From assembly GCF_000020125.1 (NCBI RefSeq), contig NC_010676.1, forward strand, positions 496,001-560,000: a stretch of DNA of 64,000 nucleotides, read 5' to 3'. The DNA is from Paraburkholderia phytofirmans PsJN. Lineage in GTDB: Bacteria > Pseudomonadota > Gammaproteobacteria > Burkholderiales > Burkholderiaceae. The translations under genes were made by a program, and so were the position numbers. Each line of letters opens with the position of its first letter. Within the stretch, counting starts at the first letter, position 1. The notes under the pieces were generated by a model. That model had not been told where the DNA came from, did no database searches, and was given only the letters and a program-made list of their open reading frames with translations. This document shows, in pieces, positions 28,924-38,588 of this stretch.

Positions 28924-29685
28924 TTAGCCCTTCACGAGGCCGCCGTCGACGATCAGGTTCTGGCCGGTCACCGCGCGTGACCACGGCGACAGGAAGAACA
29001 GCACCGCATCCGCGAATTCTTCCGGTGTCGTGACGCGGCGCACCGGCGTGGAACTCGCGATCAGCTCGAAGACGAATTCCGGCGTGGCCGCGCTCGCGTC
29101 GGTGGTGCGCAGCAGTCCGCCCGACACCATGTTCACCGTGATGCCGTCCGGACCGAGATCGTGAGCAGCGGTGCGCGTGAGCGACAACAGCGCCGCTTTC
29201 GCCGCCGTGTAGTCGTGATAGGGAACGACGGGGTTCTGAAACAGATTGGTGCCCACGTTGACGATGCGGCCGAACCCACGCGAACGCATGCCGGTGACGG
29301 CCGTCTGGATCGTATTGAGCGCGCCTTTGAGCGAACCGTCGAGTTGCTGCTGGAAACGCGCCCAGGCGATGGAGTCGATTTTTGGGCGAGCGTCGCCGTC
29401 GAACTGGAAGTCGGCCAGTGCGTTGTTGACCACGGACACAATGGGTTGGCCGGTTCGCGTCTGCGCTTTGTCAAACAGGCGCACGACGGCGGCCGCGTCC
29501 GTGACGTCCGCTCGAAGTGGCAACACCCGGTCGCCGAATTCGTCTTTCAGGGCGAGCGCCGATGTTTCGCTGTTGCGGTAGTTGACGACCACGCTTGCGC
29601 CTTCGCGCACCAGCGCGCGCGTGATCGCCGCGCCGAGTCCGCGAGCGCCGCCCGTGACCAGCACCCATTGTTCGGATAGAAGCAT
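28924..29685 (-). CDS. Short-chain dehydrogenase/reductase (FabG-like)
   Basis: A 253-residue NAD(P)-dependent oxidoreductase. The cofactor motif is VTGGARGLGAAI and the Arg after strand 2 (NYRNSE) favours NADPH. The NNAL block stands in for the usual NNAG. The catalytic residues are atypical: the Tyr-x-x-x-Lys is YTAAK (from HDYTAAKAALLSL), but the catalytic Ser position reads NVGTNLFQNP, without the common Ser-Ser. It ends with TGQNLIVDGGL, typical of FabG-like proteins. The substrate is unknown. Upstream lies a 750-bp non-coding region. Confidence 0.85.
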   Translation of the reverse strand: MLLSEQWVLVTGGARGLGAAITRALVREGASVVVNYRNSETSALALKDEFGDRVLPLRADVTDAAAVVRLFDKAQTRTGQPIVSVVNNALADFQFDGDARPKIDSIAWARFQQQLDGSLKGALNTIQTAVTGMRSRGFGRIVNVGTNLFQNPVVPYHDYTAAKAALLSLTRTAAHDLGPDGITVNMVSGGLLRTTDASAATPEFVFELIASSTPVRRVTTPEEFADAVLFFLSPWSRAVTGQNLIVDGGLVKG

Positions 29686-30437
29686 CTGTTTTCCCGTTGC
29701 CGGTGGAGTTGCGATGCTCGTATTGTCGCCCGAAACGGAATTCGCACCCGGTCCGTGCGATGGCGCATATAGCGCGAACGAATTCAGAAAGGGAGTGGCG
29801 GCCGATCCGATGACTGAATGCTTTTATTCACTCGACGGTTTTGTGCGTTGCTCTGGTTGGCAGGTGATTATGGCGCAGGTAAATAGTCCGGGGGTTGCGC
29901 CGTCTGTGTGATTGCGCGCACTCGTGCATGCGCAATTTATCTTTTTTGTTCGGATACGCACGTAAGTGATGCATTTGAATCCGGTCGCTTGATTCGTCTG
30001 ATCGAGTCGATCAAGGTGGATGTAAAAGAATAATAGTTTGGAGTGCATATCTAAAGGCATGAATTATCCCCTCTTCTATAAAGCCGGCAGTTGACGATCT
30101 CTGACAGTTCCGATGCGCAAATCACCGTAAAAACCGCAGCGATATCGCACTGCGTGGGGTAGCGCACGGTCACTGAATGGCACTGCGCATAACTTCAACG
30201 TCCATCAGGCCCAGCTGTGCGTTTTTAAAAATCGGGGTTCGCGCACAGCCCGTTGTCTTCTCTCGAATCACGCTGAATCGGACCGGGGTTTTCCGCGCGA
30301 GAGATGCCGAAAGTCATGTGGTTTTAGCGTGACGCGAGGCAATGACGACTGGGCGTTGAGGTTTCATTTTTAACAGTGAACAGAGATTCGCTTGTTACCA
30401 GGGCCGGTCGCTAAAAGCATATAGTTAGGAGAATGAA
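29686..30437. other. Long AT-richer non-coding region upstream of the repeat-protein gene
   Basis: About 750 bp that is clearly less GC-rich than the genes on either side. ATTGCGC (29911-29917) and GCGCAAT (29930-29936), with inner GCAC/GTGC, form a stem followed by TTTATCTTTTTT and look like a terminator on the plus strand, though I see no convincing gene ending there. The rest should contain the promoter of the Gly-rich repeat protein. I looked for a c-di-GMP-type riboswitch core and found none. Confidence 0.45.
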
Positions 30438-32807
30438 ATGAAAAAGCAAAACGGGGACGCGCTGGCGCTGGGGACGCGCCGGGCGGTATTCGCAGTTGCT
30501 GTGAGTCTGTATGCGGCGATGGCGGGTGCGCAAACAAATCCGGCAGCGTCGGCCGCGCCGTCGGTCAGTTCGAACGTGATGATGTTGGCGCAAGCGTTGC
30601 CGGGCGATTGTCCGGACTCACCCGGTTGCATTCGGCAAAGCCGAAGCCTCGTGATGCCTGGTGGAGGTGGATTCGCCCCGGGTGGGGTGGGTGCGGTATC
30701 GGCCGGGGGCACGCAAAGCGGCAACGGGACATCGTCGACAGGGACGGCGACCGCGGGCAATAGCGGCGGGAACGGCTCGGGCTCGTCTGGACTCGGTTCT
30801 GGGAGTACGGGAAGTGGCGGTGGTAACGGCGGTAGTAACGGCGGAACCGGCACAGGCGGCGATGGCGGCGGCACCGGCGGGAATGGAGGTGACGGCGGCG
30901 ATGGCGGTGACGGTGGCGACGGCGGCGGTCATGGTCATGGCCATCATGGGCACCACGGTCATCATGGTCACCACGGCGATGGCGGTCATCATGGTGACGG
31001 CGGTCATGGCCATGGCGGCGACGGTCATGGAGACGGTGGCCACGGCGATGGCGGACATGGAGACGGCGGTCATGGCGATGGAGGCCATGGCCACGGGGAC
31101 GGCGGTCATGGTGACGGTGGCCACGGAGACGGTGGCCATGGCGATGGTGGCCATGGCGATGGCGGTCATGGAGACGGCGGTCATGGCGATGGCGGTCATG
31201 GCGATGGCGGTCACGGTGATGGCGGTCATGGTGACGGTGGTCACGGTGATGGCGGTCATGGTGACGGTGGTCACGGCGATGGCGGTCACGGCGACGGCGG
31301 CCACGGCGACGGCGGCCACGGAGACGGTGGCCATGGTGATGGTGGTCACGGCGACGGCGGTCACGGAGACAGCGGTCATGGTGATGGTGGTCACGGCGAT
31401 GGCGGTCACGGCGACGGCGGCCACGGAGACGGTGGCCATGGTGATGGTGGTCACGGAGACGGCGGTCATGCTGATGGTGGTCATGGTGATGGTGGTCACG
31501 GCGATGGCGGCCACGGAGACGGCGGCCACGGCGACGGCGGCCACGGCGATGGCGGTCATGGCGATGGCGGTCACGGCGACGGCGGCCACGGCGACGGCGG
31601 CCACGGAGACGGTGGCCATGGTGATGGTGGTCACGGCGACGGCGGTCACGGAGACGGCGGCCATGGCGATGGCGGCAAGGGCGGAAACGGTCCTGGTGCA
31701 GGCAGCTCTGGCAACGGTGGCCATGGAGAGGGTGGCCATGGAGAAGGCGGCCACGGCGATGGCGGCAATGGCGGAAACGGTCCTGGCGCGGGCGGTCCCG
31801 GCAATGGTGGTCACGGCGACGGTGGCCACGGCGACGGCGGCAAGGGAGGAAGCGGTGCCGGCGTAGGCGGTTCGGGCAATGGCGGTCCTGGCGCAGGGGG
31901 CCCGGGGAATGGCGGCAGCGGTGGTTTCGGCAACGGCGGCAAGGGCGGCAGCGGTCCGGGCGCAGGTGGCTCTGGCAACGGCGGTCCTGGCGCAGGTGGC
32001 CCGGGCAACGGCGGTAACGGCGGCTCCGGTAACGGCGGCAAGGGAGGCGGCGGTCCGGGCGCAGGTGGCTCTGGCAACGGCGGTCCAGGCGCAGGCGGTC
32101 CTGGCGCAGGCGGCCCGGGCAACGGCGGTAACGGCGGCTCCGGCAACGGCGGCAAGGGAGGCGGCGGTCCGGGCGCAGGTGGCTCTGGCAACGGCGGTCC
32201 TGGCGCAGGCGGCCCGGGCAACGGCGGTAACGGCGGCTCCGGTAACGGCGGCAAGGGAGGCGGCGGTCCGGGCGCAGGTGGCTCAGGCAACGGCGGTCCT
32301 GGCGCAGGTGGCCCGGGTAACGGCGGCAACGGTGGCCACGGAGGCCCCGGTGCGGGCGCAGGCGCAGGCGGCCCGGGCAATGGTGGCAACGGTGGGCCGG
32401 GCAACGGTGGCAAGGGCGGCGGCGGTCCTGGCGCAGGCGGCCCGGGCAACGGCGGCAACGGTGGTCCCGGCGCAGGCGGCCCCGGCAACGGTGGCAACGG
32501 TGGCCCGGGCGCAGGCGGCCCGGGCAATGGCGGCAGCGGTGGCCCCGGCGCAGGCGGCCCCGGCAACGGCGGCAACGGTGGTCCTGGCGCAGGTGGCCAC
32601 GGCCACGGCGGTGACGGCGGCAAGGGCGGAAACGGCCCCGGCGCAGGCAATGGAGGCCAAGGCCACGGTGGCGGCTTCGGTGGCGGCTTTGGCTCAGGCC
32701 ATGGAGGCTTCGGCGGCGGCTTCGGCTCAGGCCATGGCGGCGGCTTCGGCGGCCACGGTGGCGGCTACGGCGGCGGTGGCGGTGGCCACGGCGGCGGCAA
32801 CCACTAA
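30438..32807 (+). CDS. Secreted giant Gly/His/Asp repeat protein
   Basis: A 789-residue protein. Residues 1-32 are a signal peptide ([19 protein letters not shown]). Residues 33-75 form the only complex sequence, with two Cys in [12 protein letters not shown] that could pair. A Gly/Ser/Thr linker and a His cluster ([17 protein letters not shown]) follow. About 40 tandem HGDGG pentapeptides then run to about residue 412, next an array of [15 protein letters not shown] units to about residue 735, and a silk-like [10 protein letters not shown] tail. AGGAGA lies 5 bp before the ATG. The His and Asp content suggests metal binding, and the Gly-rich arrays suggest a flexible surface or matrix polymer; both are inference. 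I recognise no family. No dedicated secretion genes are adjacent. Confidence 0.8.
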   Translation: MKKQNGDALALGTRRAVFAVAVSLYAAMAGAQTNPAASAAPSVSSNVMMLAQALPGDCPDSPGCIRQSRSLVMPGGGGFAPGGVGAVSAGGTQSGNGTSSTGTATAGNSGGNGSGSSGLGSGSTGSGGGNGGSNGGTGTGGDGGGTGGNGGDGGDGGDGGDGGGHGHGHHGHHGHHGHHGDGGHHGDGGHGHGGDGHGDGGHGDGGHGDGGHGDGGHGHGDGGHGDGGHGDGGHGDGGHGDGGHGDGGHGDGGHGDGGHGDGGHGDGGHGDGGHGDGGHGDGGHGDGGHGDGGHGDGGHGDGGHGDGGHGDSGHGDGGHGDGGHGDGGHGDGGHGDGGHGDGGHADGGHGDGGHGDGGHGDGGHGDGGHGDGGHGDGGHGDGGHGDGGHGDGGHGDGGHGDGGHGDGGHGDGGKGGNGPGAGSSGNGGHGEGGHGEGGHGDGGNGGNGPGAGGPGNGGHGDGGHGDGGKGGSGAGVGGSGNGGPGAGGPGNGGSGGFGNGGKGGSGPGAGGSGNGGPGAGGPGNGGNGGSGNGGKGGGGPGAGGSGNGGPGAGGPGAGGPGNGGNGGSGNGGKGGGGPGAGGSGNGGPGAGGPGNGGNGGSGNGGKGGGGPGAGGSGNGGPGAGGPGNGGNGGHGGPGAGAGAGGPGNGGNGGPGNGGKGGGGPGAGGPGNGGNGGPGAGGPGNGGNGGPGAGGPGNGGSGGPGAGGPGNGGNGGPGAGGHGHGGDGGKGGNGPGAGNGGQGHGGGFGGGFGSGHGGFGGGFGSGHGGGFGGHGGGYGGGGGGHGGGNH
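31023..31675 (+). repeat. Tandem array of about forty 15-bp units encoding HGDGG
   Basis: Units of the form GGYCAYGGHGAYGGY vary almost only at third codon positions, so the peptide is constant while the DNA is diversified. Exceptions are one HGDSG unit, one HADGG unit and one unit with an inserted HG. Such an array can expand or contract in frame by slippage or recombination. Confidence 0.9.
31680..32640 (+). repeat. Second array, about 33-bp units encoding [15 protein letters not shown] motifs
   Basis: Gly/Pro/Ala/Asn-rich units follow the HGDGG array, with longer near-identical blocks at higher order (for example the [16 protein letters not shown] block repeated three times around 32005-32280). 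The boundary with the first array is mixed, with HGEGG and HGDGG units interspersed up to about 31840. Confidence 0.8.
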
Positions 32808-32831
32808 CGAAGCGACGCTTCTTCATCGCAC

Positions 32832-32853
32832 GGAGGCCGGGAGACCGGCCTCC
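32832..32853 (+). terminator. Hairpin after the repeat-protein gene
   Basis: GGAGGCCGG and CCGGCCTCC form a perfect 9-bp stem closed by a GAGA tetraloop 25 bp after the stop codon. There is no T run, so it may stabilise the 3' end rather than act as a classical terminator. Confidence 0.45.
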
Positions 32854-32868
32854 CTACCGATGCCAAAC

Positions 32869-32901
32869 GGAGCGAGCGAACGACTCCCGTCCGCTCGCTC
32901 C
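32869..32901 (-). terminator. Hairpin downstream of pdeM
   Basis: GGAGCGAGCG (32869-32878) and CGCTCGCTCC (32892-32901) form a perfect 10-bp stem with a 13-base loop. Read on the minus strand it lies about 50 bp past the pdeM stop and is followed by a short T-containing stretch. It could serve either of the two convergent genes. Confidence 0.45.
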
Positions 32902-32953
32902 CATCGTCAACCTCGGCAAACTGGTCGCTCAGAAACCAGTTCAAAATCCCTCG

Positions 32954-33613
32954 TCACACCACTTCCATCACCCTCTCCTGCACCACCAGAAAAACCTTCT
33001 CTCCTGCGACACGACCGTCCTCGCGCGTTCCTCCAGTAAAGCTCCCAAACGCGGGCAACACACCGCACGCCGTCCCGAACCGGAAACACGGAACCCGCAC
33101 CGAATCGTTGCGCGTCGCAATCCGATACACCGGATGCACATGCCCCGCGAGCGCATACGCGCCTTCCACTTTCTGCGGGTAATGACACAGCGCCCACGGT
33201 CCCACTCGCCAGGGCTCCTGCACATACTCGACCTCGAGCGTCGCCGGCAGCGCGCCCGCATGCCGGTCGTGATTGCCTTCGACCAGCACCACCCGCAGCC
33301 GCGCATGCCGCGCGCGCCAGGCATGCAATGCGTCGAGTGTCTCACTGGCGTGCGCCTCGCGCGCATGCAGCAGATCGCCGAGAAACACCAGCATGGCCGG
33401 CTCGAACTCGGCGATCAGAATATCCAGGCGCATCAGGTTGTCGGCGGTCGAACCGATCGGCACCGGAATGCCGCGTGCGCGAAACACGGCGTCCTTGCCG
33501 AAATGCGCATCGGCGACGAACAGACAGCGCAGCGCGGGATCGAACATCGCACGCAGGCTCGACAGCACGACAGGATGCCCGGCGATCTCCACCGGCAACG
33601 AGGCCGGCTTCAT
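32954..33613 (-). CDS. pdeM: Ligase-associated DNA damage response endonuclease PdeM
   Basis: A 219-residue metallophosphoesterase. The metal-binding motifs are [36 protein letters not shown] and AGHVHPVY, in the order expected for the PdeM family (a variant of the calcineurin-like fold). It overlaps the upstream helicase gene by 4 bp, so the two are co-translated. In other bacteria PdeM is grouped with a helicase, an ATP-dependent DNA ligase and an exonuclease in a DNA repair set; here only the helicase is present. Confidence 0.9.
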   Translation of the reverse strand: MKPASLPVEIAGHPVVLSSLRAMFDPALRCLFVADAHFGKDAVFRARGIPVPIGSTADNLMRLDILIAEFEPAMLVFLGDLLHAREAHASETLDALHAWRARHARLRVVLVEGNHDRHAGALPATLEVEYVQEPWRVGPWALCHYPQKVEGAYALAGHVHPVYRIATRNDSVRVPCFRFGTACGVLPAFGSFTGGTREDGRVAGEKVFLVVQERVMEVV

Positions 33614-36255
33614 ACGCGAGCCGCCTTCTCGAGTTCGGCCAGCATCCGCTCGACGCGATCCGCGAGCTTCTCTGTGCTGACCTTCTCCCGCAGGCGTCCG
33701 ACAATCAGCGGAAATGCAAACGGCGTCGGTTTTTTTGGCCGCGTGACGACCACCCGGCTCGCGTTCATGCGTTCGAGCGCAATGCGAATGCGGCGGGCGT
33801 CGAGTTCCTGCAGCAGTACTTCATCGTCGGCCTGGTTGAGCAACAGATTGCCGCGATCGTGATTGCGAAAGATCTCGTAGAAGAGAGCACTCGACGCCTG
33901 CAATTGCCGCGCGCTCTTCTGCTGCCCCGGATGCCCCTGAAACACCAGGCCCGACACGCGCGCAATCTCGCGAAAACGCCGCAGAGAGAGTTCCGACGAA
34001 TTGAGACTGGCGAGTATGTCGTGATCCAGTTCTTTGGGCGAGAGCAATCCGCTTTCGAGTTGCGCCGCCCAATCGAATGGTTGCGCGGACAACAGTTCGA
34101 AGCCGTAGTCGTTCATCGAAATAGAAAAGGTACCCGGTTTTTCGCGCGCGACGCGCCATGCGAGCAGTGCGCCCAAACCGATATGCGCCGTGCGCCCGGC
34201 AAACGGATAGCAAAAGAAATGATGTCCTTCGCGCGATTTCACCAACTCCACCACCAGCACGCCCGGCTCCGGCAAGGCCGACCACTTCTGCTGCAATTCG
34301 AGCAGCGGCCGCACAGCGCGCATTTCCGGTTCGTCGTAGATGCCGGTCGCGGCGCGTGCAAGCATCGTCAGCGTGGCGTCGGCGAGTTCGGACGAAAGCG
34401 GCATACGGCTGCCCGCCCATTGGGGCATGGCTCCGCGCGACGATGTCGCGCGCCGCACCCACGCGGTCATATCCTGCACGCGGATCAATTCGAGTGCACG
34501 TCCGCCGAAAGTAAAAATATCGCCCGGTTTCAGCCGTGAAATAAACGATTCCTCGATCGCGCCGATCCGGCCGCCCGACAGATAAGCGACATTCAACGTG
34601 CCGTTCGCGACGATCGTGCCGATATTGTTGCGATGCCTTCGCACCAGATCCTCGCGCGGCACGTGGTACATGCCGTCGCTTTCGCGCACCACGCGATGGT
34701 AGTCGGGATACGCGCGCAACGCCGTGCCGCCGCCTTCGACGAAGCCGAGCGCCCAGTCGAACTCCGCCTGCGTCAGTTGACGATAGGCATAGGTGCTGCG
34801 AATTTCGCCATATAGTTCGCGCGCGTCGAAACCGCCGCCGATCGCCACGGTGACGAGATGCTGCACCAGCACGTCGAACGGTTTCTCAGGCGTTTCGCGG
34901 CCTTCTATCTGACGCTTTTCGACGGCCTCGCGCGCGGCGGCGGCTTCGACCAGTTCGAGCGCATGCGTCGGCACGATCGTGACACGCGACGGCCGCCCCG
35001 GCGCATGACCCGAACGCCCCGCGCGCTGCATCAAACGCGCGACGCCCTTGGGCGAGCCGATCTGGAACACGCGCTCCACCGGCAGAAAGTCGACACCCAG
35101 ATCGAGGCTCGACGTACACACCACCACTTTCAGCAAGCCGCTCTTGAGGCCACGCTCGACCCATTCGCGCACTTCCTGATCGAGCGAGCCGTGATGCAGC
35201 GCGATCAGGCCGGCCCATTCGGGCCGCGCTTCGAGCAGCGCCTGATACCAGACTTCGCATTGCGAGCGTGTATTGGTAAACACGAGCGAGGTCTGAGCCT
35301 CGCCGATCGCCTCGGCCACGGCGCCGACCTGGCGCATGCCCACATGGCCGCCCCACGGAAACCGCTCGATCGTCTCGGGAATCACCGTATCGACGATCAG
35401 TGCTTTCGGCAGCGCGCCATGCACGCTCACGCGTGGCGTCTTCACGGGCGCGAGCAACACGTCGCCGGCGAAGGACAGATTGCCGAGCGTCGCCGACAAG
35501 CCCCATACCTGCAATTCAGGCCGCCAGTGCGCGAGACGGGCGAGCGCGAGTTGCGTCTGCGTGCCGCGCTTGTTGCCGAGCAGCTCATGCCATTCGTCGA
35601 CGATCACGAGCCGCACGTGTGCGAGCACATCGTGTGCATCGGGGCGAGTGAGGATGAGCGAGAGACTTTCCGGCGTCGTGACCAGTGCCGACGGCATTCG
35701 CCGGTTCTGCCGCGCGCGCTCGGCCGACGACGTGTCGCCGGTGCGCAAACCGACGCTCCACGGCACCGCCAGTTCCGCCGCCGAACTTTGCAACGCGCGC
35801 GCCGTATCCGCGGCGAGCGCGCGCATCGGCGTGATCCATAGCACCGTGAGCGGCTCCGGCTGCGTACGGAGCGTGCTGCGCTTTCGCGCACTTGGCGTGG
35901 CGGCAAAAGCGGCCAGTGCGCCGAACCAGACGGCCCATGTTTTGCCGGCGCCGGTCGTCGCGTGCAGCAAGCCGCTCGCGCCGCGGGCGATCTCCTGCCA
36001 GACCTCGCGTTGAAATTCGAACGGCTGCCAACGGCGCGCCTCGAACCACTCGCCGAGTTTCTCGGCAAACGGGCGCTGCGCAGCGTTTTCGTCGATGGAA
36101 AAAGGCTGCGGCTCGAACGCCGGTTCGCGCGCGTCGAGCCGCGCCTGCTGCTCGCGGCTGCGCGGAATGCGGCGCGGCCGGGGCGCGCGGCGCCGCTCCG
36201 ACGCAGCAGAAGGCGCCGGGATTGTGGTCTCGTCGGAGTCAGCCGGCTCGGTCAT
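33610..36255 (-). CDS. Ligase-associated DEXH-box helicase (Lhr type)
   Basis: An 881-residue superfamily-2 helicase. An Arg/Pro-rich N-terminal extension of about 50 residues precedes the Q-motif region ([20 protein letters not shown]). Motif I is [13 protein letters not shown], motif [13 protein letters not shown], motif [12 protein letters not shown], motif [18 protein letters not shown] and motif [15 protein letters not shown]. The C-terminal half contains the Lhr-specific winged-helix and DEAD/H-associated region. Lhr-type proteins translocate 3'-5' on single-stranded DNA and unwind RNA:DNA hybrids. The extension is less conserved in appearance than the rest. It overlaps pdeM by 4 bp. 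Confidence 0.92.
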   Translation of the reverse strand: MTEPADSDETTIPAPSAASERRRAPRPRRIPRSREQQARLDAREPAFEPQPFSIDENAAQRPFAEKLGEWFEARRWQPFEFQREVWQEIARGASGLLHATTGAGKTWAVWFGALAAFAATPSARKRSTLRTQPEPLTVLWITPMRALAADTARALQSSAAELAVPWSVGLRTGDTSSAERARQNRRMPSALVTTPESLSLILTRPDAHDVLAHVRLVIVDEWHELLGNKRGTQTQLALARLAHWRPELQVWGLSATLGNLSFAGDVLLAPVKTPRVSVHGALPKALIVDTVIPETIERFPWGGHVGMRQVGAVAEAIGEAQTSLVFTNTRSQCEVWYQALLEARPEWAGLIALHHGSLDQEVREWVERGLKSGLLKVVVCTSSLDLGVDFLPVERVFQIGSPKGVARLMQRAGRSGHAPGRPSRVTIVPTHALELVEAAAAREAVEKRQIEGRETPEKPFDVLVQHLVTVAIGGGFDARELYGEIRSTYAYRQLTQAEFDWALGFVEGGGTALRAYPDYHRVVRESDGMYHVPREDLVRRHRNNIGTIVANGTLNVAYLSGGRIGAIEESFISRLKPGDIFTFGGRALELIRVQDMTAWVRRATSSRGAMPQWAGSRMPLSSELADATLTMLARAATGIYDEPEMRAVRPLLELQQKWSALPEPGVLVVELVKSREGHHFFCYPFAGRTAHIGLGALLAWRVAREKPGTFSISMNDYGFELLSAQPFDWAAQLESGLLSPKELDHDILASLNSSELSLRRFREIARVSGLVFQGHPGQQKSARQLQASSALFYEIFRNHDRGNLLLNQADDEVLLQELDARRIRIALERMNASRVVVTRPKKPTPFAFPLIVGRLREKVSTEKLADRVERMLAELEKAARV

Positions 36256-36471
36256 CGAAAGCGCTCTTTAGCATTGGATTCGCGTGTCGGCGAACAACTC
36301 GAAGGAGGGGATTACCTATGTGGACCGCTAAACCGCTCAGGTGGTTCACCACGCATCTTCGCACTTACGCGCGGCGTGCCGCACGTGTTTAAATGCCGGT
36401 GCTTCGGTTGCCTCGACCCAAGGGTTCAAAGTACGCAGCCATATCGCAACGGTCCTTTCACCACAGAGCGC

Positions 36472-37350
36472 ATGTTGAATCACATACAGGCATTGCTGCC
36501 GCAAACCTCATTGCGAATCGCGGCTGCGCAAGCTCAACCCATATCGGGCGACGTCACGGGCAACATCGCCAGAACGGTCGAATTGACCGCACTGGCTGCC
36601 GACGCCGGTGCAAAACTGGTGGTTTTTCCCGAGAAATTCCTGACCGGCTATGAACCCGACCTGATCGCCGGCGATCCCGCGAAATACGCTTTCGATGCAC
36701 ACGACGCGCGGCTCGAACCGATTCGGGACATCTGCCGGCAGCGTGAAATCGCCGTCATCGTCGGCGCGGCGACGCGCGGCGAGCGCGGCCTGCATATCTC
36801 TTCGCTCGTCTTCAGCCGTTCCGGCGCGCAACTCGATTCATATCACAAGCAATACCTGTACAGCAGCGAGACAAGGATCTATCAGCCGGGCACGCAAGGC
36901 CGCATGCTCGAACTCGACGGATGGCGCCTCGCGCTCGGCGTGTGCTACGACTCAGGCTTTGCGGAGCACGCGCGCCATGCGGCGGTCAACGGCGCGCACG
37001 CGTATCTGGTGAGCGCACTCTTCAGCGTGCAGACCGGCTACCACCAGTCGCGCATCTGGTTTCCCGCGCGGGCCTTCGACAACACGATGTATGCATTGTT
37101 GTCGAATCATGTCGGCACGACGGGCGGTTGGGCAACGTGCGGCGCAAGCGCGATCTGGAGTCCGTCTGGTGACGTCATAGCGCAAGCGAGCCGCGAGCGC
37201 GAAGAAGTGATTACCGCGCTACTCGATCCGGCGGTGCTGGCCGACGTCCGCGAACGCGAGACGATGCTCGCGGACTTCCGCGAGCGTGACGAGGCGGTTC
37301 ATGCGATCCGTTACAATGAGGCGCACTACCCATCTGGAGACTCGCTTTGA
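36472..37350 (+). CDS. Carbon-nitrogen hydrolase (nitrilase superfamily)
   Basis: A 292-residue cytoplasmic hydrolase with the full catalytic set: Glu54 in VFPEKFLTGYE, Lys126 in YHKQYLYSSE and Cys158 in LGVCYDSGF. Members cleave nitriles, amides or carbamoyl groups. It most resembles the short amidase-like branches rather than true nitrilases, but the substrate cannot be read. The open frame runs 170 codons further upstream across the helicase start region, but that part is Arg-rich, antisense to the helicase, and lacks a ribosome site; the ATG at 36472 (MLNHIQALLPQ) is the sensible start. Its stop codon overlaps the start of the FKBP gene. Confidence 0.88.
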   Translation: MLNHIQALLPQTSLRIAAAQAQPISGDVTGNIARTVELTALAADAGAKLVVFPEKFLTGYEPDLIAGDPAKYAFDAHDARLEPIRDICRQREIAVIVGAATRGERGLHISSLVFSRSGAQLDSYHKQYLYSSETRIYQPGTQGRMLELDGWRLALGVCYDSGFAEHARHAAVNGAHAYLVSALFSVQTGYHQSRIWFPARAFDNTMYALLSNHVGTTGGWATCGASAIWSPSGDVIAQASREREEVITALLDPAVLADVRERETMLADFRERDEAVHAIRYNEAHYPSGDSL

Positions 37351-37748
37351 AATCTATCGTTGCATTGGTCGCAGCAGCTCTTCTGTCTTCGACGGCAATG
37401 GCCGCCGCGCCCACCACCGAGAAACTGCCTTCCGGCGTCGTGGTCGAACATCTGACTCAAGGCACAGGCGCCCAACCGGCCGCCGAAGATGTAGTGAAGG
37501 TCAACTACCGCGGCACGCTCGCCAACGGTACCGAGTTCGATAGCTCGGCGAAACACGGCGGCCCAGCCACGTTCCCGCTGAACCGCGTGATTCCGTGCTG
37601 GACGCAAGGCGTGCAGAAGATGAAGGTGGGCGGCAAGGCCAAACTGACTTGCCCGGCGGCGACTGCTTACGGCGATCGCGGCGTTGGCGTGATTCCGCCG
37701 AACAGCGACCTGACCTTCGAGGTCGAGCTGGTCGGTATCGTCAAGTAA
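37347..37748 (+). CDS. Periplasmic FKBP-type peptidyl-prolyl isomerase
   Basis: A 133-residue protein with a signal peptide (MKSIVALVAAALLSSTAMAA) and one FKBP domain: VVKVNYRGTLANGTEFDSS, then PLNRVIPCWTQGVQKMKVGG and AYGDRGVGVIPPNSDLTFEV. The start codon is TTG at 37347, inside a TTGA overlap with the stop of the upstream hydrolase, with TGGAGA 8 bp upstream. No in-frame ATG would keep the signal peptide, so the rare start is well supported and implies translational coupling. It should catalyse proline isomerisation during folding of exported proteins. Confidence 0.92.
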   Translation: MKSIVALVAAALLSSTAMAAAPTTEKLPSGVVVEHLTQGTGAQPAAEDVVKVNYRGTLANGTEFDSSAKHGGPATFPLNRVIPCWTQGVQKMKVGGKAKLTCPAATAYGDRGVGVIPPNSDLTFEVELVGIVK

Positions 37749-37773
37749 ACAGCGCGACGTGAACTGAGACTGA

Positions 37774-37810
37774 GCCCCGCTCCGAATTTCGCAGCGGGGC
37801 TTTTCTTTTT
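37774..37810 (+). terminator. Rho-independent terminator after the FKBP gene
   Basis: GCCCCGCT (37774-37781) and AGCGGGGC (37793-37800) form an 8-bp stem with an 11-base loop, followed by TTTTCTTTTT. It lies 25 bp past the stop and separates the hydrolase/FKBP pair from the DUF488 gene. Confidence 0.92.
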
Positions 37811-37848
37811 CCGGGCACTGCGTCCGCCCATTGCCAGGTACTCCCGCA

Positions 37849-38310
37849 ATGAAACGCGAAAACAATGCCGTGCCCGTCGCCAGCATCGGATTCACCGGCA
37901 AGACGGCTGAGGAATTTTTCGATCTGCTGAAAAACGCGCAGGTGCGCACGGTGCTCGACATTCGCCTGAGCAACACGTCGCAACTGGCCGGTTTCGCGAA
38001 GAAACAGGACCTGCCTTTCTTTCTCGACAAGTTGTGCGGCGCTGTTTACCGGGAAATGCCCGAGCTGGCTCCGGAGCCCGACTTGTTCAAGCGCTACAAG
38101 GCCAACGAGCTGACGTGGGACGAGTTCTCCGCGGCTTACGTCGAACTGATCGCCAGGCGGCGCGTGGAAAGCAATCTGGACGTTGATCTATTCCGCTCGG
38201 CTTGCCTGCTTTGCAGTGAACATTTACCACACCATTGCCACCGGCGGCTGGCGCTCGAGTATCTGAACTCGCGCTGGAATAGCCGCCTGAAAATTACCCA
38301 CCTGTCGTAA
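37849..38310 (+). CDS. DUF488-family protein
   Basis: A 153-residue cytoplasmic protein. Family landmarks are SIGFTGKTAEEFFDLLKNA near the start, VRTVLDIRLSNTSQLAGFAK, and a C-terminal Cys/His patch LLCSEHLPHHCHRRL, in which Cys and His could bind a metal. The family's function is unknown; it is often compared with rhodanese-like or nuclease-associated folds. The start is the ATG at 37849 rather than the TTG at 37831, which falls almost in the preceding terminator. Confidence 0.85.
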   Translation: MKRENNAVPVASIGFTGKTAEEFFDLLKNAQVRTVLDIRLSNTSQLAGFAKKQDLPFFLDKLCGAVYREMPELAPEPDLFKRYKANELTWDEFSAAYVELIARRRVESNLDVDLFRSACLLCSEHLPHHCHRRLALEYLNSRWNSRLKITHLS

Positions 38311-38357
38311 CCGACCGTTCGATGGCGGCGTTTTGCGCAACCGGAGAAGGGCCGATT

Positions 38358-38588
38358 TCAATCGGACGGCGCGAAAAGCATCGAGATATAAACGATGGTG
38401 GAGACGACGGTAATGCCGACTCCGATAAAAACTTTGGTGCGATTGAATTCCAGTCCGCCGTTAATGGCCACGCAGATTCCCACCACGGACGCCAGGGTGC
38501 CGATAGTGGCCAGCAAAACATGAAGCTTGCTGCGAATCAGCTTGCGCCGTTCCGGACTGGCGCCTTCTTTCCAATTGTCGAGTTTCAC
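38358..38588 (-). CDS. Small two-helix membrane protein
   Basis: A 76-residue protein with a basic N-terminus (VKLDNWKEGASPERRKLIRS) and two membrane helices (LLATIGTLASVVGICVAING and VFIGVGITVVSTIVYISMLF). The start is GTG at 38588, preceded by AAGGA 8 bp upstream; the longer open frame to 38693 has no ribosome site. I do not recognise a family. It is convergent with the DUF488 gene. Confidence 0.65.
   Translation of the reverse strand: MKLDNWKEGASPERRKLIRSKLHVLLATIGTLASVVGICVAINGGLEFNRTKVFIGVGITVVSTIVYISMLFAPSD

Noticed and set aside
30060..30437. Possible c-di-GMP-type riboswitch before the repeat-protein gene
   Set aside because: The conserved core and tetraloop-receptor arrangement could not be found by eye.
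31023..31675. Regularly repeated units that could be taken for a CRISPR-like or other non-coding repeat array
   Set aside because: The units are 15 bp without spacers, stay in one reading frame after a signal peptide, and vary at third positions, so they are coding repeats.
30565..32826. 753-codon antisense open frame across the repeat gene
   Set aside because: It is Arg/His-rich, lacks a ribosome site and signal peptide, and follows from the composition of the sense repeats.
35962..36471. 170-codon upstream extension of the nitrilase-type frame
   Set aside because: It is antisense to the helicase gene, Arg-rich, has no ribosome site, and the enzyme fold begins only after the ATG at 36472.
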